DNA of 64,000 bases from DASTFY01 sp963829955 (lineage in GTDB: Bacteria > Actinomycetota > Acidimicrobiia > Acidimicrobiales > Ilumatobacteraceae), in NCBI GenBank assembly GCA_963829955.1, contig CAWHKS010000007.1, positions 1 to 64,000 of the forward strand, read 5' to 3'. This document shows positions 40,836-48,942 of this stretch, piece after piece. The translations under genes and the position numbers were made by a program. Positions within the stretch are counted from its first letter, which is position 1; the number at the start of each line of letters is the position of its first letter. The notes beneath the pieces are model-generated. The model made no database searches. It was given only the letters and a program-made list of their open reading frames with translations, and was not told the origin of the DNA.

Positions 40836-41300
40836 TGGCCGAGGTCAGCATCTTCCTGCGACTCGACGGCATCCCCGGGGACGCCACCGACGCCCGCCAC
40901 GCTGACGAGATCGTGGTCATGGCCTTCTCGTGGGGCGTGTCGTCCGCCGGTGGCTCGCCAGCCACCGGCACCGGGGCCGCGACCGGCAAAGCGACGTTCG
41001 ACGGCCTGACCATCGTCGGCGCGCTCGAGCCGGGCGTCGCCCCTGCTGATGCAGGCCTGCGCCCAGGGGCGCCGGCTCGAGAGTGGTGTCCTGACGCTGC
41101 AGCGCGCCGGCGAGAAGCCAGTGGACATGATGGTCGTCCGGTTGTCCGACGTGGTGGTCGGCGCCTACTCGGTGAGCGCCGGTGGTGGCGAGGGTGCCGA
41201 CGAAGAGGTCACGTTGACGTTCGGACGGATCCAGTACGACGTGTCGGACGGCCAGGAGCTGACCACGGCCTCGTGGGACCTCCGCAAGGGAGCGCCCTGA
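40835..41300 (+). pseudogene. Hcp-family tube protein, frameshifted, orphan
   Basis: Two frames join into a ~155-residue Hcp1-family protein, the ring subunit of type VI secretion tubes and related phage-like tubes. The N-terminal part has DGIPGDATDARHADEIVV and MAFSWGVS; the C-terminal part, after a shift near 41035, has SPLLMQACAQGRRLESGVL, MMVVRLSDVVVGAYS and VTLTFGRIQYDV. The shift needs two inserted bases or one deleted. No other secretion or phage-tail genes occur in the window. Hcp homologues without a type VI system occur in actinobacteria with unknown role. Confidence 0.75.
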
Positions 41301-41301
41301 C

Positions 41302-41661
41302 TCAGCGGCGCTCGGCGTCGAAGGCCTGCAACAGCTTCGTCGGGGCGCGCAGCCGCCAGGATTCTGTGAGCAACTCGCTGAGCTCGGCGACGTCGACGGC
41401 GTCGAGGCGTACGAGCACCATCGGGTAGCCGTCGTAGTGCGGCGTCGTGAAGAACACGGCCGGCCGCGAGTCGATCATCGCCTGCTTCTCGCCCTCGTCC
41501 TCGCACCACATCACGAGGACACCTGGTTCGTCCCGCAACCGGGCGAAGAGCTTGTCCGTGTTCTTGTCCCTCACCCGGAAGCCGGGGGTCCCGTAGGACG
41601 GCTTCTCGAACGTTTTCGGTAGCGAGAGCGCGATTCGACGGACGTCCTCGTCTGTTGCCAT
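41302..41661 (-). CDS. MmcQ/YjbR family DNA-binding-like protein
   Basis: A 119-residue cytoplasmic protein of the MmcQ/YjbR family with a double-wing fold. The family signature is ALSLPKTFEKPSYGTPGFRV at the N-terminus and YPMVLVRLDAVDVAELSELL toward the end. The family is named for its DNA-binding-like fold, but its function is not established. It is intact, convergent with the Hcp-like gene (1-base gap), and divergent from the DUF3500 gene. Confidence 0.85.
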   Translation of the reverse strand: MATDEDVRRIALSLPKTFEKPSYGTPGFRVRDKNTDKLFARLRDEPGVLVMWCEDEGEKQAMIDSRPAVFFTTPHYDGYPMVLVRLDAVDVAELSELLTESWRLRAPTKLLQAFDAERR

Positions 41662-41708
41662 GCCCGGTCATCGCTCCGGCAGATCCTGCTCCGACTACCG
41701 TCCGCGCG

Positions 41709-42836
41709 ATGACCAGTCCCCGTCGTGAGCTGGCCGCGCGGATGGCCGATGCCGCGCTCGCGCTGCTCGCCGCACTCGATGGCGAACGTCAGGCGGCCGC
41801 CGCGTGGCCCTTCCCGTCCGAAGACGAGCGGACCCGCTGGTACTACACGCCGACCGACCACGGTGGCGTGGCGCTGGCCGACTTGGCGCCGGCGGAGCAG
41901 CGCCTCGCCCTGCAGCTCGTGGCCTCCGGGCTCTCGGCAGCCGGCTACGGGACGGTGGCCACGATCATGGGCCTCGAGAACATCCTCGACCTGACCGAAG
42001 GTTGGCGGGCGACGTTCCCGGGCCGCGACCGGGGACGGGATCCGGGCCGGTATTACGTGCGGGTCTTCGGCGACCCCGCGTCCGGGACGTGGGCGTGGCG
42101 GTTGGGGGGCCATCACGTCTCACTCCACCACACGGTGATCGACGGCGAGGTCTACGCCTGCACGCCGAGCTTCCTGGGGGCCGATCCCGCCTCGTCGCCG
42201 CTGCTCGGTCCGCATCCCCTGCGGCCGCTGGCGGGCGCCGAGGACCTCGGTCGGGAGCTGGTCCGAGCGCTCGACGAGGGACAGCTCGCTACCGCCCTGA
42301 TCTCGCCCGTGGCGCCGACGGACGTGGCCGGCGGCAATCGGCCGCGGCTGGGCGATGGCGACGCGCCGCTCCCGCTGAGCGAGATCTGGCGCGACCCTGA
42401 TGACGCCTTCCGGGCTCGGCTGGCCGAGACGCAGCGCCGGGCGGAGGAAGCTCTCGGCCTACAGGCCAACCACGTCGACGCGGTCCGGCTCACGCTGGCG
42501 ACGCCCAAGGGGCTCGCCGCCGGCGCGATGACCAGGCCCCAGCAGGAACTCCTGCGGGCGGTGCTGGCGGTGTACGTCGAGCGGGTGCCCGACGCGCTGG
42601 CCGACGCCGAAGCCGCCAAGTACGCGGACGAGCGGCTGGGCGCGTTCGGCTTCGCCTGGGCCGGCGGTCTGGAGCCGGGGGAGCCGCACTACTACCGGAT
42701 CCAGGGGCCGCGGCTGCTGGTCGAGTACGACAACACCCAGCGCAACGTGAACCACGCACACGCCGTCTGGCGGGACCCGGACGGCGACTTCGGGGAGGAC
42801 GTCCTCGCCCAGCACCGTGCCGCGCACCCTCACTGA
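41709..42836 (+). CDS. DUF3500 domain-containing protein
   Basis: A 375-residue protein of the DUF3500 family, function unknown. Typical segments are WYYTPTDHGGVALADLAPAEQ, YYVRVFGDP, WAWRLGGHHVSLHHTVIDGE and HYYRIQGPRLLVEYDNTQ near the C-terminus. The conserved His and Asp residues suggest a metal site, but no activity is known. No signal peptide is seen. The start is the ATG at 41709; in-frame residues upstream belong to the gap. Confidence 0.87.
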   Translation: MTSPRRELAARMADAALALLAALDGERQAAAAWPFPSEDERTRWYYTPTDHGGVALADLAPAEQRLALQLVASGLSAAGYGTVATIMGLENILDLTEGWRATFPGRDRGRDPGRYYVRVFGDPASGTWAWRLGGHHVSLHHTVIDGEVYACTPSFLGADPASSPLLGPHPLRPLAGAEDLGRELVRALDEGQLATALISPVAPTDVAGGNRPRLGDGDAPLPLSEIWRDPDDAFRARLAETQRRAEEALGLQANHVDAVRLTLATPKGLAAGAMTRPQQELLRAVLAVYVERVPDALADAEAAKYADERLGAFGFAWAGGLEPGEPHYYRIQGPRLLVEYDNTQRNVNHAHAVWRDPDGDFGEDVLAQHRAAHPH

Positions 42837-42847
42837 TCCAGGAACCC

Positions 42848-43270
42848 TCAGTTCCCCGCTGCCGCGACACGGTCCCAGATGGTGAGGAGCTGACCCATCA
42901 GCCCGCCGCCACCGTCGTCGCCCGGCACGACCTCGGGCTCGCCGCCCCGGCGGCGCAGCAGCGAGACGTGCGAGCCGTCGCGGGCCACGGAGACGGTCAC
43001 CCGCAGCCGCTCGCGCCGCGGATGGCGGCTGGGACGAGTCCGCCCGGGCGGGCTGCCCCATCCCTCGACCACGAGGGCGACAGCGATGAAGGACTCGCCG
43101 GGGAGCAGGCTGAACAGTTCGACGACGTCGTAGGGGTCGCCCTCGTCCACCATCACCCAGGTGTGGTCGGGGGCGATGCCGAAGAGGCGGGCGGGTTGAT
43201 CCCAGCCGAGGTGGTGCTGGCAGGACTCCAGCGCGAGGGTGGTGGCCATGAGGGCATCCGGTTCGCTCAT
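42848..43270 (-). CDS. Hypothetical protein (PPA1309-like N-terminus)
   Basis: A 140-residue cytoplasmic protein, not assigned with confidence. The N-terminal part (ESCQHHLGWDQPARLFGI) resembles the opening helix of the actinobacterial PPA1309 family, but the rest diverges and the family's EQ-rich tail is missing. The middle is a beta-rich stretch (TWVMVDEGDPYDVVELF, FIAVALVVEGWG) and the end is polar with a Gly-rich linker (GDDGGGG). It lies between DUF3500 and the IclR regulator on the minus strand. Confidence 0.55.
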   Translation of the reverse strand: MSEPDALMATTLALESCQHHLGWDQPARLFGIAPDHTWVMVDEGDPYDVVELFSLLPGESFIAVALVVEGWGSPPGRTRPSRHPRRERLRVTVSVARDGSHVSLLRRRGGEPEVVPGDDGGGGLMGQLLTIWDRVAAAGN

Positions 43271-43291
43271 GGCCGGTAGTGAGTGCCCCAG

Positions 43292-44020
43292 TTACCCCGA
43301 TTCGGAAAGCTGAGCCTCGATGGCTTTGGCCGCGGCCACCACGGCGGGGCCGAAGCGCACACCAGGCCGGCGGCTGAGGCGCTCGACCGGCCCGGAGACG
43401 CTCACCGCGGCCAGCACCGCGCCGTCGGGCGCCCAGACCGGCGCGCTCACCGAAGCCACGCCGGGCTCGCGCTCCTCGACCGACGCCACCCAGGTCCCCG
43501 CAGCCCGCGCGCCCGCATCCCCCGCGAGCACGTGGCCGGCGGAGCCCCGGTCGAGGGGCAGGAGGGCACCCTCGGGGACGATCCACCGCAACCCGTGCGG
43601 CGACTGGAGCGACAGGATGCACCGCCGCTCCTGCCCTCCGTTGCCGGGCTCGACCACGTAGAGCTGCACGGACTCGCCCGTCTGGTCGCGCAGCTCCTCG
43701 AGGGCCCGGCGGGCCAGCATCCGCAGCGGCCGGGCGTCTGCGGCAGCCTGGCCGAGGGCGATCAGCCGGAGTCCCAACACGAAGCGGCCCTCGTCGTCGC
43801 GTGACACCAGCCCGTGCCGGACGAGCGCCACCGCCAGCCGGTGGGCCGTCGCCCGGGGCAGCCCGGTGGCCGTCACCAGCGAGGAGAGCGCCGCCGGCCC
43901 GGGCTCGAGGGCGTCGAGGATGGCAACCACCCGATCCACCACCCCGGCCCGATCGGCGGCCCGACTTGCAGCACGGTCGCCGGTCTGGTCGTCCTGCCCG
44001 TCCGCTACCCTTGGTCCCAT
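43292..44020 (-). CDS. IclR family transcriptional regulator (NdgR/LtbR-like)
   Basis: A 242-residue IclR regulator. The N-terminal winged helix (VDRVVAILDALEPGPAALSSLVTATGLPRATAHRLAVALVRHGLV) is followed by the IclR effector domain (LEELRDQTGESVQLYVV, then GVASVSAPVWAPDGAVLAAVSVSGP). It is transcribed away from leuCD, the arrangement of NdgR/LtbR regulators that repress leucine and other amino-acid genes in actinobacteria. The ATG at 44020 is used. It probably binds the imperfect repeat at 44034-44050 and controls leuC. Confidence 0.85.
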   Translation of the reverse strand: MGPRVADGQDDQTGDRAASRAADRAGVVDRVVAILDALEPGPAALSSLVTATGLPRATAHRLAVALVRHGLVSRDDEGRFVLGLRLIALGQAAADARPLRMLARRALEELRDQTGESVQLYVVEPGNGGQERRCILSLQSPHGLRWIVPEGALLPLDRGSAGHVLAGDAGARAAGTWVASVEEREPGVASVSAPVWAPDGAVLAAVSVSGPVERLSRRPGVRFGPAVVAAAKAIEAQLSESG

Positions 44021-44033
44021 GGAGCGAGTCTAC

Positions 44034-44050
44034 TGTCTCACTGGATGGGA
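44034..44050. promoter_or_regulatory. IclR-type operator candidate upstream of leuC
   Basis: TGTCTCACTGGATGGGA contains TCTCA and TGGGA separated by five bases, an inverted repeat with one mismatch, located between the divergent iclR and leuC starts. The spacing and the TCTCA core resemble sites used by NdgR/LtbR-type regulators, a resemblance recalled rather than searched. Confidence 0.5.
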
Positions 44051-44089
44051 GCCATGAGCGAGCGCAGCGAGCTTCATGTCACGGCGCAG

Positions 44090-44112
44090 TGTCCGCCGCA
44101 AAGCGGCGGACA
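44090..44112 (+). promoter_or_regulatory. Perfect hairpin in the leuC leader
   Basis: TGTCCGCCGC (44090-44099) and GCGGCGGACA (44103-44112) form a flawless 10-bp stem with an AAA loop, 64 bases before leuC. No T tract follows, so termination alone is unlikely; it may be an attenuator or mRNA-stability element. A 41-codon frame (44054-44179) runs through it and ends by GTGA overlap on the leuC start. Confidence 0.5.
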
Positions 44113-44175
44113 GCTCACCGGTGCACCTTGCTGCGGCGACGGCCGTGAACGCTCCCACGATCCGATGGTGCACCA

Positions 44176-45600
44176 GTGAGCGGGCTCACCCTGCCCCAGA
44201 AGGTGTGGGACGGCCACGTCGTGCGCCAGGCGCCCGGCGAGCCCGACCTGCTGTACATCGACCTGCACCTCGTCCACGAGGTGACCAGCCCGCAGGCCTT
44301 CGACGGGCTGCGCCTGGCCGGCCGGCGCCTCCGGCGCCCTGACCTCACCATCGCCACCGAGGACCACAACGTCCCCACGGCCGACATCGACCAGCCGATC
44401 GCCGATCCCATCTCGGCCCGGCAGGTCGAGGTCATGAGGGCCAACGCGGCCGAGTTCGACATCACGCTCTACCCGATGGGTGACCCCCGCCAGGGCATCG
44501 TCCACGTCATCGGTCCGGAGCAGGGCCGCACGCTGCCCGGCATGACGATCGTCTGCGGCGATTCCCACACCGCGACGCACGGCGCGTTCGGCGCGCTGGC
44601 CTTCGGCATCGGCACGTCCGAGGTGGAGCACGTGCTGGCCACCCAGACCCTCCCGCAGGCGCGGCCGGGCTGGATGGCCATCGACGTCGAGGGCGAGCTG
44701 CCGGCCGACGTCACCGCCAAGGACGTGATCCTGGCCATCATCGGCCGGATCGGGACCGGAGGCGGGATCGGCCACGTGATCGAGTACCGGGGCGCGGCCA
44801 TCCGCTTGCTCTCCATGGAGGGCCGGATGACGGTCTGCAACATGTCGATCGAGGCCGGGGCCCGGGCCGGGCTCGTCGCGCCCGACGACACGACGTTCGC
44901 CTATCTCGAAGGCCGGGCCCATGCGCCGTCGGGCCGGCGATGGGACGAGGCGGTCGAGCACTGGCGGACTCTCCAGTCGGACCCTGACGCCGCCTGGGAC
45001 AAGCAGGTGACGATCGACGCCGGGCAGCTCCGCCCCCAGGTCAGCTGGGGCACCAACCCGGGCCAGGTGACGAGCATCGACGATGCCGTCCCCGACCCGG
45101 ACGCGTACGCGGAGCCGAACGAGCGCGACGCGGCGGCGCGGGCCCTGACCTACATGGGGCTCACGGCCGGGACCCCGATGCGGGAGATCCGGCCCGACAC
45201 GGTGTTCATCGGATCGTGCACGAACTCCCGCATCGAGGACTTGCGGGCGGCCGCCGCAGTGCTCGACGGCCGCCGGGTCACCGTGCCGCGGGTGATGGTC
45301 GTCCCCGGCAGTCACGCCGTGAAGGCGCAGGCCGAGGCCGAGGGGCTCGACCGTGTGTTCCGGGCCGCCGGCGCCGACTGGCGGGAGCCGGGCTGCTCGA
45401 TGTGCCTGGCCATGAACCCGGACAAGCTCAGTGCCGGCGAGCGCTCGGCCAGCACGTCCAACCGCAACTTCGAGGGCCGTCAGGGCAAGGGCGGCCGCAC
45501 CCACCTGGTGTCGCCCGCGGTCGCCGCCGCCACCGCTGTCGCCGGCCACTTCGCCACCCCCTCCGACCTCGGCGTGACGTCCCCGGTGGTGCCGACATGA
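44176..45600 (+). CDS. leuC: 3-isopropylmalate dehydratase large subunit
   Basis: A 474-residue aconitase-family subunit that, with LeuD, converts 2-isopropylmalate to 3-isopropylmalate in leucine synthesis. Signatures are TEDHNVPT and CGDSHTATHGAFG near the N-terminus. The 4Fe-4S Cys ligands lie in GDSHTATHGA/IGSCTNSRIEDL and EPGCSMCLAMNPDKL. The GTG start at 44176 gives SGLTLPQKVWDGHVV. It overlaps leuD by ATGA and is divergent from the IclR regulator. The length and motifs are normal. Confidence 0.93.
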   Translation: MSGLTLPQKVWDGHVVRQAPGEPDLLYIDLHLVHEVTSPQAFDGLRLAGRRLRRPDLTIATEDHNVPTADIDQPIADPISARQVEVMRANAAEFDITLYPMGDPRQGIVHVIGPEQGRTLPGMTIVCGDSHTATHGAFGALAFGIGTSEVEHVLATQTLPQARPGWMAIDVEGELPADVTAKDVILAIIGRIGTGGGIGHVIEYRGAAIRLLSMEGRMTVCNMSIEAGARAGLVAPDDTTFAYLEGRAHAPSGRRWDEAVEHWRTLQSDPDAAWDKQVTIDAGQLRPQVSWGTNPGQVTSIDDAVPDPDAYAEPNERDAAARALTYMGLTAGTPMREIRPDTVFIGSCTNSRIEDLRAAAAVLDGRRVTVPRVMVVPGSHAVKAQAEAEGLDRVFRAAGADWREPGCSMCLAMNPDKLSAGERSASTSNRNFEGRQGKGGRTHLVSPAVAAATAVAGHFATPSDLGVTSPVVPT

Positions 45601-46190
45601 AAGCCGTGCGGGTCATTGCCGGGACCGCGGTGCCGCTGCGCCGCTCGGATGTCGACACCGACCAGATCATCCCCGCCGAGTGGCTGAAGCGGGTCGAGCG
45701 CACCGGGTTCGGCGCCGGGCTCTTCGCCTCATGGCGGGACGACCGCGGGTTCGTGCTCAATGACGAGCGCTACGCCGGTGCGCGCATCCTCGTGGCCGGC
45801 GAGAACTTCGGGACCGGTTCCAGCCGCGAGCACGCCGTGTGGGCGCTCTTGGACTACGGCTTCGACGCCGTGATCTCACCCCGGTTCTCGGACATCTTCC
45901 GGAGCAACTGCACGAAGAACGGACTGGTCCCCGTGGTGCTCGATGCCGACGTGGTGGCCCGGCTCCACGACGCCATCGAGGCCGATCCCGGCCTCGAGCT
46001 GACCGTGGACATGCAACGGCTGACGGTGGAGGCGCCCGCGCTCGGGCTGGAAGAGCCCTTCCCCCTCGATCCCTCGACGCAGCAGCGGTTCCTCGACGGC
46101 CTGGACGACATCGGCATCACGCTGGGCGCGGCCGACGACATCACCGAGTACGAGGCATCCCGTCCGGCATGGCTGCAGGCCGAGGGGTAG
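45597..46190 (+). CDS. leuD: 3-isopropylmalate dehydratase small subunit
   Basis: A 197-residue swivel-domain subunit of isopropylmalate isomerase. It has RSDVDTDQIIPAEWLKRVERTGFG at the N-terminus and GENFGTGSSREHAVWALLDYGF, the substrate-binding loop, followed by IFRSNCTKNGLVPVVL. It forms a heterodimer with LeuC. Its ATG overlaps the leuC stop by four bases, so translation is coupled. It is intact. Confidence 0.93.
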   Translation: MKAVRVIAGTAVPLRRSDVDTDQIIPAEWLKRVERTGFGAGLFASWRDDRGFVLNDERYAGARILVAGENFGTGSSREHAVWALLDYGFDAVISPRFSDIFRSNCTKNGLVPVVLDADVVARLHDAIEADPGLELTVDMQRLTVEAPALGLEEPFPLDPSTQQRFLDGLDDIGITLGAADDITEYEASRPAWLQAEG

Positions 46191-46199
46191 CGTCTGGGC

Positions 46200-46709
46200 A
46201 TGGTGACACCGGAGTGGCGTGAGAGCGAGGTCCTCGCCTGGACCGAGCACGAAGGACCCGGCCGAGGCCCGAGCCGCGGCCGCACCATCTGGTTCTGGTT
46301 GGCCGGCGGGATGGCCGCCGTCTTCGCCGGCATCATGTCGAGCGACGCCCTGTGCCCCGAGCACCGGCTCTGGGTGCTGTTGCTCGGCGGTGGTGCGCTG
46401 ATCGCCGCCGGCGCCGCGATCGTCGGGCTCATCAGCGGATGGGCCGGCGCACCGCTGCTGGCGCTGGCCAGCGCCCTCGGCGGCGTGGGCATCGGGCTGA
46501 TCGACACGCTGCACTCGGCCACCCGTGGGCGCACCATCGCGCTGGCCTTCGCGCTCGTCTTCGTCGCGTCGGCCGTGCTCGTGTGGCGTCAGCACCGCCA
46601 GCACCGCTGGGACCGTGACGTGGCCCGCTCGCTGCACACCACTCCCGCCGTGCTCCCGGTCCTGGCCTCGCCCTCGCCGGCTCCGGCACCCGCGGACCAG
46701 CGCGTCTGA
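46200..46709 (+). CDS. Hypothetical membrane protein
   Basis: A 169-residue protein, not recognised. After a 28-residue polar N-terminus it has about four hydrophobic segments (IWFWLAGGMAAVFAGIMS, LWVLLLGGGALIAAGAAIVGLI, a Gly/Ala-rich third and a fourth ALAFALVFVASAVLVW), then a polar Pro/Ala-rich tail. It starts ten bases after leuD and is followed at 51 bases by another membrane-linked protein, so it may be co-transcribed with leuCD. Confidence 0.6.
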   Translation: MVTPEWRESEVLAWTEHEGPGRGPSRGRTIWFWLAGGMAAVFAGIMSSDALCPEHRLWVLLLGGGALIAAGAAIVGLISGWAGAPLLALASALGGVGIGLIDTLHSATRGRTIALAFALVFVASAVLVWRQHRQHRWDRDVARSLHTTPAVLPVLASPSPAPAPADQRV

Positions 46710-46759
46710 GCCCACTCCGCCGGCACCTCCTCGTCCGGCTGGCCATCGGCGCGCCCCTC

Positions 46760-47404
46760 GTGCTGTTGGCGGTGGCAGGGCTGGCCCTGACCACGGCCAA
46801 CGCCAGGGAGTCACGCGCGTTCGAGCGAGGAGCCGCCCGACTCCCGGCCAGCATCGTGGACAACAGGCGGGACGAGGGCAGCTGGCGCCAGCACGTGACG
46901 GTGCTGGTCGACCTCGGCGATCGGACCGCGCTCGGGCGGGCGCCGGTGCTCGACTCGGAGGCGTACACGCCGGGCCAGTCCGTCATCGTGCTGTACGACG
47001 ACAGGCGCGTCCTGCTCGAGGAGGAGCGCTACGACGCCGCATCGCCCGCGCTCTGGTGGAGCGCCATCCTCTTCTGCGGGCTGCTGACGATCGGCATGGG
47101 CTGGTGGTGGGTCCACCGCTGCCGGCGCACCGCCTCCGGTGCGGCACCCTCGTTCGCCATGGAGGCCGCGGTCGGCGCGGACCGTCCCCGATGGTGGAAC
47201 CGGCGCCGTCCCTGGGTGACGCTGTTCCCGCTGCACGGGACCACTCCCGTCGGCGCCTATCCGCTGATGGCGGACGTGCCCGTCGCGGCCTCGGGTGCGG
47301 CGAGGATTGCCGCCGAGGTGAAGGGAAACGTCCGCGACGGTGGGTTGGTCGTGGCCCACGGCGACGGGCAGGTGCTCTGGCCGCGGGGCCGCCTGCGGGC
47401 GTGA
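46760..47404 (+). CDS. DUF3592-like membrane-anchored protein
   Basis: A 214-residue protein with an N-terminal hydrophobic segment (LLAVAGLALTTANA), an extracytoplasmic beta stretch with VTVLVDLGDRTALGRAPVL and YTPGQSVIVLYDDRRVLLEEE, and a second membrane helix (LWWSAILFCGLLTIGMGWWW). This layout resembles DUF3592 proteins; the assignment is tentative. The GTG at 46760 starts inside the first helix, so the true start may be a few codons upstream, though no standard start codon is there. Confidence 0.5.
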   Translation: MLLAVAGLALTTANARESRAFERGAARLPASIVDNRRDEGSWRQHVTVLVDLGDRTALGRAPVLDSEAYTPGQSVIVLYDDRRVLLEEERYDAASPALWWSAILFCGLLTIGMGWWWVHRCRRTASGAAPSFAMEAAVGADRPRWWNRRRPWVTLFPLHGTTPVGAYPLMADVPVAASGAARIAAEVKGNVRDGGLVVAHGDGQVLWPRGRLRA

Positions 47405-47425
47405 GCGTCCCCTAGCCTCGCCCCC

Positions 47426-48925
47426 GTGTCCGCTGCTCCCCGACACCTCGACGACCGCACGCCGGTGCTGATCGGCGCCGGCCAGGTCACCCACCGCGCC
47501 GAGGGGCTCGAGGACGCTCTGGAGCCGGCGGCCCTGATGGCGGAAGCGGTGGAGCGGGCGGCCGCCGACGCGGGCCTGACCGTCGTCCCCGACGCCGACA
47601 GCATCCGCGTCGTCAGCCTCCTGTCCTGGCGTTATCGCGATCCCGCCCACTTCGTGGCCGAGCGCCTGTCGCTCCACCCGCGCGACACCGCCCTGTCGAC
47701 GCCTGGGGGCAACAGCCCGCAGACGTTGGTCAACGTGACAGCGGCGGAGATCCAGCGCGGCGAGCTGGACCTCGCCATCCTCACCGGGGCGGAGGCCTGG
47801 CGCACGCGGATGCGGGCCCGCAAGGCCGATGCCGTGCTGGAGTGGCCCAAGCTGCCGGAGGGCACCGAGCCGGACCGCATCATCGGCCATGACCTGGTGA
47901 TGAGCTCACAGGAGGAGCTGGCCCGGGGGCTGGTGATGCCCGTGCAGCTCTACCCCATGTTCGAGACCGCGTTGCGAGCGGCGTCCGGCGAGAGCGTCGA
48001 CGCGCACCAGGTCCGGGTGAGCGAGCTGTGGGCCGGCTTCTCCGCCGTCGCCGCCGGCAACCCCTACGCGTGGATCCAGGAGCCGAAGTCGGCGGCCGAG
48101 ATCCGCACTCCCGGTCCGTCCAACCGCATGATCGGGCTGCCGTACCCCAAGTACATGAACTCCAACAACGACGTCGACCAGGCCGCGGCGCTGGTCATGT
48201 GCTCGGCCGGGCGGGCGCGGTCCCTCGGCGTGCCCGAGGACCGCTGGGTGTTCCCCCATTCGGGCGCCGACTGCCACGAGCACCCGTTCGTGTCCAACCG
48301 GTGGTCGTTCAGCGAGACGCCCGCCGTGCGCGCCGGTGGCCGGGCCGCGCTCGACCTGGCCGGCGTCGGGATCGACGACGTCGAGCTGGTGGACCTCTAT
48401 TCCTGCTTCCCGTCGGCGGTGCAGCTGGGCGCGGCGTCCCTGGGCCTGAACGGCGACCGGCAGCTCACACGTACGGGAGGGCTCTCTTTCGCCGGTGGTC
48501 CCTGGAACAACTACGTCATGCACGCCATCGCCACCGTCGTGGGCGAGCTGCGCGAGCGCCCCGGCGCGCTCGGCCTCGTGTGGGCCAACGGGGGGTACGT
48601 CACGAAGCACTCGTTCGGCGTCTACGGCACCACCCCGCCGGCCAACGGCTTCCGTCACGCCGAGCCGCAACACGAGATCGACGCCGGCCCGCAGCGGCAG
48701 CTGGCTCCACCGGCCGACGCCGCCGGTCCCGCCGTGATCGAGGCCTACACGGTGATGCACGATCGGGAGGGCCGGCCGGAGCACGCCCTCACCAGCTGCC
48801 TCTTGGACGACGGCCGGCGGGCATGGGGGTCGAGCGCCGACGGCGACACCGTGGTCGCCCTGTGCGCCGGCGAGTGGGTCGGCCGGCTGGTCTCACTCGA
48901 CGCCGACGGCACCGTCCGGCTCTGA
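47426..48925 (+). CDS. Thiolase-like acetyl-CoA acetyltransferase family protein
   Basis: A 499-residue thiolase-fold protein similar to actinobacterial acyl-CoA thiolase-like proteins. The N-terminus (PVLIGAGQVTHRAEG) and the C-terminal segments (NGGYVTKHSFGVYG; DDVELVDLYSCFPSAVQ) fit this branch. Where classical thiolases have the nucleophile Cys (NCSSG), this protein has GGNSPQTLV near residue 93 and no Cys. It may not perform standard thiolysis; it could be a non-catalytic partner or use another residue. The GTG start at 47426 is 22 bases after the previous gene. Confidence 0.82.
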   Translation: MSAAPRHLDDRTPVLIGAGQVTHRAEGLEDALEPAALMAEAVERAAADAGLTVVPDADSIRVVSLLSWRYRDPAHFVAERLSLHPRDTALSTPGGNSPQTLVNVTAAEIQRGELDLAILTGAEAWRTRMRARKADAVLEWPKLPEGTEPDRIIGHDLVMSSQEELARGLVMPVQLYPMFETALRAASGESVDAHQVRVSELWAGFSAVAAGNPYAWIQEPKSAAEIRTPGPSNRMIGLPYPKYMNSNNDVDQAAALVMCSAGRARSLGVPEDRWVFPHSGADCHEHPFVSNRWSFSETPAVRAGGRAALDLAGVGIDDVELVDLYSCFPSAVQLGAASLGLNGDRQLTRTGGLSFAGGPWNNYVMHAIATVVGELRERPGALGLVWANGGYVTKHSFGVYGTTPPANGFRHAEPQHEIDAGPQRQLAPPADAAGPAVIEAYTVMHDREGRPEHALTSCLLDDGRRAWGSSADGDTVVALCAGEWVGRLVSLDADGTVRL

Positions 48926-48942
48926 GCGACTCTGACTCAGGC

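Noticed and set aside
40835..41300. Part of a type VI secretion system
   Set aside because: No TssB/C sheath, TssK baseplate, VgrG or ClpV gene is in the window; only a frameshifted Hcp-like gene is present.
44054..44179. Leucine attenuator peptide upstream of leuC
   Set aside because: The 41-codon frame has only a few scattered Leu codons and no terminator with a T tract follows.
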